Below, one piece after another: positions 58,100-64,000 of a stretch of 64,000 bases of DNA. The position numbers and the translations under genes were made by a program. Where the stretch lies: NCBI GenBank assembly GCA_934047225.1, contig OW203989.1, positions 16,033,977-16,097,976 on the forward strand, written 5' to 3'. This DNA comes from Ypsolopha sequella. Taxonomy: Eukaryota > Arthropoda > Insecta > Lepidoptera > Ypsolophidae. How positions within the stretch are numbered: the first letter of the stretch is position 1; every line of letters starts with the position of its first letter. The notes under the pieces are model-generated. The model was not told where the DNA came from. It worked only from the letters and a program-made list of their open reading frames with translations, and searched no databases.

Positions 58100-58450
58100 A
58101 TCCTCATCATCCATCAGCCTAGTTCGTCCACTGCTGGACATACGCCTTTCCAGGACTTTGCCACTCCCGGCGGTCATCCTGGAAGAATTGCTCATACTCA
58201 CACACGCTGGGCAGGCGGGTTGGTGAGCGCGGTGCCGGAACCCTCGCACCAGTGACGCCGCTGCCCGTCACCAGTCTGTTCCATATAAGGCCCGGCTATT
58301 AGGGATTGATGATATACCGCCATCCATCGGTCCCAGGCATGGTGGGCCTCCTGGTTTTTTGCCTCTGAGCTATCCTCTTACTTTCCCCTGAATTACTCCG
58401 AGGGGGTCTCCAAGTAAGACGGTGGTACCTCCACAGTCGAGCCCGGCATA
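58100..58450 (-). repeat. LINE-type 3' end, inverted copy
   Basis: Reverse complement of the 28.1-28.4 kb repeat: 'cgtccactgctggacata', 'ctcccggcggtcatcctgga', 'ttggtgagcgcggtgccgga' and 'catggtgggcctcctggtt'. It lies just upstream of the first visible MBOAT exon. Confidence 0.8.
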
Positions 58451-58459
58451 AGCTCTACC

Positions 58460-59410
58460 ACCTACTACAGCTACAGCTTTCACTCACATATATAATATTT
58501 CTTATAATACATTATTATATCTATTTTATTAGTATGTATGTACTAGAGTAATAAAAAAAAATAGTACACCGCCATTTCAGCAATCCTTTTAAACAGTTTC
58601 TTACATAATAAGTTAATTAAAATTAAGTGTTTATATTTCTGTTTCCTTTTTTATGATGTACAAATAAAGTTGTATTGTAGTTGTTATACTTGAATAATAG
58701 TAGTTTGTGCTACAAGGGCGAAAAAGAATAAATTACGAGGACGATTTACATTACCGTAATAAACGTAACCGAGTAATTTATTGCTCTTACGCCCGTGTAT
58801 CATACTACATTTTTCAATGCATAGTGTGAGGAAATAAAACAAATATAATCTTGTGAACTTTAAATTATGATTGGCTCAAAGGACTGTATCCAGAGCCGTT
58901 AAACAGCGGAAAAAAGTATAACATTTATGGTACACAGGAAAGGCTGCAGGTTAGCCAACCATTGTAAATAAATAAAATAAAAATAATAATAATAAAGCCC
59001 TAGGGCAAAATAATCGACTTTCTGTTCGGTTTTGATGCATAAAAACCGGGCCTTTACGAGCACTTGCATTGAAAATATAATTTTAGCGGTATTAGCCTTT
59101 TATTTATAGTTTTAAGCATTAGATGATACAAAAAAAATATATAAAGTTTATTTTTCTATTATTATCATCTACTTGTTATACTTATTACTCTCTTACTCTA
59201 ATCGTAGGGCCCAGTGGAAAAAGTCCCTAAGTCAACTTCAATTATTATTAGTAACTAAAGAGATGGATTTCACTATAGAAAACATAAAATCTTAGTCTCT
59301 AACTGTATTTCAAGTAACTTATAAAAACAACCAAGTACGAGTACAGTTGCGTGCACAGTTTTTACACAAGGCATTATCATTTCATTGCAGTAACCTATTT
59401 TAACCGACTT
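58460..59410. other. gene-free, AT-rich
   Basis: Probably intron of the MBOAT gene. A short inverted pair lies around 58690-58800 ('agtttgtgctacaagggcg', 'cttacgcccgtgtatcatac'). Nothing else recognised. Confidence 0.45.
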
Positions 59411-59604
59411 CAAAAAGGAGGCGGTTCTCAATTCGACTGTATGTTTTTTTTTTCATATATTTTTTTTTTTGGCGTTGTTACTCCATAACTCCGTCATTTC
59501 TGAACCGATTTGAACAATTCTTTTTTTGTTTGAAAAAGTGTACTTCCAGGTAGGTCCAATTTTAGGTTTGGTCATGATCTGATGAAGGTCTTCAGAGATA
59601 GGCA

Positions 59605-60080
59605 GTGGAACTCCTCAGAAAATGACAGCATACCTCTCGAAATTGAAGTAATCGCTTTGTACCTGGGTGCTGATTACAAGGTATTACTTGAAAATCATCA
59701 TTATTTCACCTGGCCTTCGATCCTGGCTTCATCACCATATTCACCATAGAACTCCTCAACGGATCAGAGCACATAACTCGAGATTGCGGCAATCACTGCG
59801 TTAGGGTGCTAATTCAAGGGTATTACTTGGAGATTACCAGAATACCCACCTGACCTTTGATCCTGGCTTCATCACCATAGAACTCCTCAACGGATGACAG
59901 CACATAACTTTGGATTGCGGCAATCAGTTTGTGTTATGGTGCTCATTGCAGGGCATTGCTTGAAAATTGCCAGTGTACCCACCTGACCTTCGATCTTGGC
60001 TTCATCACCGTAGAACTCTTTAACGAATGACAGCACATAACTCGAGATTGATAGCAGGAAGCTACTCAAACATAACTACT
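59605..60080 (-). repeat. tandem repeat, four units of about 131-141 bp
   Basis: Landmark 'gaactcctc' (last unit 'gaactcttt') occurs at 59608, 59749, 59880 and 60013. The units share 'ttcgatcctggcttcatcac', 'gacagcacataac' and 'attacttg'. They lie inside a repeat headed 'ccgacttcaaaaaggaggcg' (59404). A 60-codon minus-strand frame in the last unit follows from the repeat and is not taken as a gene. Confidence 0.8.
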
Positions 60081-60180
60081 TATACTCACTTGAACTTCGT
60101 TTCATATTAAAACCACGTTTGCAAGAACTACCCATATTTCACAATTTAACCCAGCAACACTAAAAAATGTGAAATAAAAT

Positions 60181-60536
60181 AAACTTTTAACAAAAAAATA
60201 GCAACCGACTTCAATAGTAACAGCAGTCATTCACTAAAAAGTTAATAATAATTCTATAAAGACTGATGGTACCGAAGCAACACTTTTGCCGACTTCTTTC
60301 TTCCTGAAACATTATGTTATCTAGAAGTCGGCGTATTTCCTACGATATAGCAACATAAAAACCAATATAAGAACGCCGACTTCTAGATAACATAACGTTT
60401 CAGGAAGAAAGAAGTCGGCAAAAGTGTTGCTTCGGTACCATCGGTCTTTATAGAATTATTATTAACTTTTTAGTGAATGACTGCTGTTACTATTGAAGTC
60501 GGTTGCTATTGTTTTGTTAAAAGTTTTTAAGTAGCC
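60181..60536. mobile_element. 356-bp hairpin element, arms of about 155 bp
   Basis: Left arm 60181-60333 ('agcaaccgacttcaatagta', 'ggtaccgaagcaacactttt', 'ttatctagaagtcggcg') is complementary to 60374-60536 with very few mismatches and a 40-bp loop. A transcript across it would form a long double-stranded RNA. Confidence 0.93.
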
Positions 60537-61194
60537 AAAACTAAAAAATGTCTATATCTCGAAAACTATTAAACTTTGTACTAAAGTAAATTGAGTCGAA
60601 AATATTCCTCAAAATATTTACATCGATGCCCCAAACACCCTGTATATTATATAATTATACTATTGTCGAGGGAATTGTTGAGGGTGAACCATGCGTGACG
60701 TTGCACGCGCAGATGTCGCAAGCAGGTATCGTTATTGGGTGCAATGCACATTGTAGACCAGATGTTGCGAAATACAAAAAAAAACTTGCTTAGTGCGATT
60801 ATATTAAAAATATATTTGAAATATAGAGCTTGACAAGCAATTCGGCACTGCCTGAAAATTTTCGATTTTCTGCAAGGGAAACATTGGGTTAAATTTTTTT
60901 ATTCGCCTTTATAAAGGTAACCCGTATTCTGAGTATTTCAACTGACTACCTATAACGGCTGAAGTCGTAGACCCCTGTGACAGACGGAATATTTGAAATA
61001 AAAATACATTTGAAATATAGCGCTTGACAAGCAATTCGGCACCGCCTGAATAACAATTTTGGATGTTTTTAAGAATTTTTTGTAAGGGAAACCTAGGGTT
61101 TAAATTTTTATTTGCCTTTATAGAGGTAATACGTATTCTGTGAAAATTTCAACTGGCTACCTATAACGGCTGAAGTTGTAGACCCCATGTGATA

Positions 61195-61260
61195 GACAGA
61201 CGGACGGACGGACGGACGGACGGACGGACGGACGGATAGACAGACAGACAGCGTGGCTAA
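61195..61260 (+). repeat. (gacg)n/(gaca)n microsatellite and repeat tail
   Basis: About nine 'gacg' units followed by 'gacagacagacag'. Two diverged direct copies of the preceding unit ('gcttgacaagcaattcggca', 'caactg(a/g)ctacctataacgg') lie at 60828-60980 and 61020-61180, so the block is a microsatellite-associated repeat in tandem. Confidence 0.75.
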
Positions 61261-61784
61261 GTAATAGGGTCGTTTGAAAATATAATTTTACTGGCTCATA
61301 AAATTACAGTACATCAGTTTGTGGTTACTTTAAAATTATAAGCGCTCAAACAGACATATTGCTTTTGTGAAATGTGTAGGTAAGCACGGAGCGATGAGCG
61401 TTAATTGTCCAAAAACGTCTGCTACACTGTTAAAGTGTTACGTTTAATTTACATACATTATCTTGTTAATAACCTGTGTTTTACTTCAGGGTTACCGGTA
61501 CTAATTACCGCATACGGTTACCGTATACATCAAATTATTGATAATTTTACACCTACTTATATCAGACAAGCCCAGAAAACATTTCAAATTTATTTTATTA
61601 AGACGACGACGGCTTAAGAGCCGTATAGCAGCGGATTGTAATAAATCAGCCTTTTTTAAATTAATCAAAACTGAACACTTAAAATCAAAATTTGCTAAAT
61701 TTTTACACTACAAAACCTCAATATCTATATATTGTGTATATTGTAATCGCAAAGTTTCTGTTAGTTATTAAAATTTTAACATAA

Positions 61785-61880
61785 TATCCCAACCCTCTAT
61801 CCCACTTCCTATTTCACTAATCCCACTATCCCACTAATCCCATCCCATCCCATCCCACTATCCCACTAATATTATAAATG
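61785..61880 (+). repeat. simple repeat of 'atcccact' type
   Basis: Runs of 'tatcccactaatcccac' and 'catcccatcccatccc' followed by 'actaatattataaatgcgaa', the usual junction with a widespread lepidopteran repeat. Confidence 0.7.
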
Positions 61881-61958
61881 CGAAATTTTTGATGTATGTT
61901 TGGAATGAATGGATGCTTTAATAAATATATATAGTATGCCTTAATTAGCTTTTTATTT

Positions 61959-62509
61959 ATAATTACACAATATAACTTGAAATATATACAAGAAATAAAA
62001 GAAAATTATAATTTGAAATATATTTCGGCCCTTAGTGGGCCGACATCAGTCAAGTATTAAAAAATTACGAATATACCATAGTAATAAAAAATAAAAAAGA
62101 CAATATTTTTCTTAATCAACCTATACTTCTTATGATTTAAAAGGTACTTGTACTTGTCCACAAATTCTCATATCAAATAATAAAAGTTTGTGGACAAGTA
62201 CAAGCACCCTTCAAGTGCCAACATTCACCACCATCAACTCTTCTCATGCCATCCCAATTCTGGCATATGTGTTGCCTAAAATTGATATGTTGATATGAGA
62301 ATTTGTGGACAAGTACAAGTACCTTTTAAATCATAAGAAGTATAGGTTGATTAAGAAAAATATTGTCTTTTTTATTTTTTATTACTATGGTATATTCGTA
62401 ATTTTTTTTATACTTGACTGATGACGGCCCACTAAGGGCCGAAATATATTTCAAGTTATAATTTTCTTTTATTTATTGTATATATTTCAAGTTATATTGT
62501 GTAATTATG
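61959..62509. mobile_element. 551-bp inverted-repeat element, arms of about 220 bp
   Basis: Left arm 61959-62184 ('ttacacaatataacttgaaa', 'atttcggcccttagtgggcc', 'ttcttatgatttaaaaggta') pairs almost perfectly with 62289-62509. The 100-bp centre repeats 'tttgtggacaagtacaag'. No coding capacity. A microsatellite (ggat/tatg)n follows at 62512-62550. Confidence 0.93.
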
Positions 62510-62559
62510 AATGAATGGATGGATAGATGGATGTATGTATGTATGAATGTTAAGTCCTG

Positions 62560-64000
62560 TTAAGGGCAGGTTATCCGGGACCTGTAGGTATTTATCGCTA
62601 CCTCAGCCCCCGCCAATTCACCGCGACGTATTTATTTACGATGCAACTGAGCGGCTATAATCGTGACCTCACGTGACTCGCCACCGACCGCCGTACATTA
62701 AAATAGGTTCGGGACCAGTAACTGTACTTCGTACTAATAAGAATTGATTCCGATAAATGAACCAACATAAACTATTCCTACTAAAAAACCGAGTTAGTAC
62801 AAATAGGGGAGTTTATTACATTGGATCATATGAGCAATATCTAAGCACGCTCTTGTAAAACATTTGGAAGTACAGCTAAAAATATTTAAATCACTTGGTA
62901 ACCATATGAGCTAACAAAGCTGACTCTGAAGGCTTTCATTGTAATCTAGGAGCTGTCAAAACTAAATTTTGTTTATTACAAAATAGTTCATAAGTATTAA
63001 AAATAGAAGCTAAATTACTTTGGAATAATTTAGGTTTCGACGGCACTATAACTAAAATTATAGGCGTAGTATTTAAATGAGCGAATATAAATTCAAACAT
63101 ATGGTGTCAAAAATACTGAATATAGCGTACTAAAATACTAAGTGGGCGAAAGATTGTGAGCGAATAAAAATGTTGTAAACGGCGACTTGAAATTACAAAT
63201 TTGAGTTGAGTTGATAAATCTCAGGCGAACAATTTTCTATTTTGTTGTCAATTTCATTTTAAGGCGCTACGTAAAAGTTTTAGCGTCCCTGTTACTCCAT
63301 ATGCGAAAAAACCCTCAGTGCGAGTGGGACGGATTCGTGGAAAAGTAGTAAAAAAGTCAGTTTTTTATTAATATAAAATGTACTAAGCAATTTTGTCAAA
63401 ACGTTTTTCAAAGAGACTTTACAAATACATAATATCAACATTTTGAATGCAATTTGACAATGAAATTAGTTAGGATTTCAGAATTACATGAAAAAATTAA
63501 ACAATTTAGAGGTCTTTTCGGAATTAAATTCTATCAAGAAAATTTCATCCAATCGCGTTTTCCTTCAGTGAGAATTTTAATCAAATACTCAATAAACATT
63601 TACCCAAAAATGAAATACGTAGATGACGTTATAGTGAAGTAAATGGATTAAAAAAAACCCATTTTTCCCGCTTCGCTCGGCTCCTTATTTTATATTACAT
63701 GTAAACCTAACTCGCTCCTTCTCGCTTCGCTCTTCGTCGCACCTATTTTTTGATTTTTGGTAAGGTATTTTCGATTTCATACTTTAAATTCGCCCACTCG
63801 GTATTTTTAGTCGCACGATTTGTTCAGTTGTATGTGTGCTAGTGCTAGGACCCGGTTGCGAGGTGTCATACGGTGTCATCGTAGCTTGATTGTTTCTCTG
63901 AGATAGGTGAAGGATCCACGTTTTCTTATTAAATATTATTCAAAGTCAGAGTTCTTATAGGCATCCCGCGTGTATACCGTGGGTTTACTATTACCATGTT
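62560..64000. other. gene-free end of window with repeats
   Basis: Contains a CpG-bearing stretch at 62560-62700, the direct repeat of the window start at 63270-63390, and the inverted repeat of 51468-51600 at 63690-63785 ('tcgcttcgctcttcgtcgca'). No MBOAT N-terminal exon was recognised here on the minus strand. Confidence 0.45.

Noticed and set aside
59887..60069. A small minus-strand exon ending at a GT donor ('FVKEFYGDEAKIEGQ')
   Set aside because: The same sequence recurs in adjacent tandem units with stops and indels. This is a repeat, not a conserved exon.
1..64000. CRISPR array, operon structure or bacterial origin
   Set aside because: No regularly spaced direct repeats with unique spacers. 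Genes are spliced and scattered, and repeats are eukaryotic transposons.
58000..64000. N-terminal exons of the MBOAT gene
   Set aside because: Scanned on the minus strand for membrane-helix exons with splice sites. None was recognisable among the repeats, so the gene is reported as partial.

Overview
This window is AT-rich eukaryotic DNA with spliced genes, almost certainly from a moth or butterfly (Lepidoptera). The evidence is four insect-type nuclear genes with canonical GT-AG introns. They are embedded in a very dense set of small transposons, including tRNA-derived SINEs, LINE 3' ends carrying a 'gtccagcagtggacg' tail, 'ggccaagtgcgagtcgga' microsatellite-associated repeats and many palindromic MITEs. 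I recognise these families as typical of Lepidoptera but could not search a database. No species can be named.

Layout. 1-10.9 kb is intergenic: a mariner element with both TIRs and a broken transposase (1.17-2.46 kb), a 5'-truncated LINE with reverse transcriptase and RNase H inserted in another repeat (3.65-5.6 kb), a second small RT relic, and a cluster of short Harbinger-like MITEs. 11.03-28.8 kb (+) is a complete 12-exon gene for the translation termination GTPase eRF3, with a PAM2 motif; its introns are full of MITEs, and intron 8 starts with two tandem partial copies of exon 8. 28.8-33.5 kb is repeats. 35.46-33.5 kb (-) is a complete two-exon DCN1-like protein 3 gene (DCUN1D3), convergent with eRF3. 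37.3-38.8 kb is a Tc1/mariner-superfamily element with a disrupted spliced transposase and a nested GC-rich insert. 39.05-41.0 kb (+) is a complete three-exon gene for the kinetochore protein Spc25. 41-46.3 kb is gene-free and MITE-rich. 46.36-49.09 kb is a Tc1-like shell enclosing a Ty3/gypsy-type LTR retroelement in which gag, protease and RT have been replaced by an acidic, serine-rich coding segment of apparent host origin. 57.9-50.2 kb (-) holds the five 3'-terminal exons of an MBOAT1/2-type lysophospholipid acyltransferase (oysgedart-like); its 5' exons lie beyond the window or were not found. 58-64 kb is probably its upstream intron or intergenic DNA, with two long hairpin elements, a four-unit tandem repeat and microsatellites.

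The four host genes act in different processes (translation termination, cullin neddylation, chromosome segregation, phospholipid remodelling) and show no sign of co-regulation. The most distinctive features are structural: captured coding sequence inside a retroelement, a partial exon duplication in eRF3, serial hAT insertions that share one target site, two identical inverted 98-bp MITEs, and a foldback SINE built around a tRNA-like head. I found no CRISPR array, operon or bacterial sequence.
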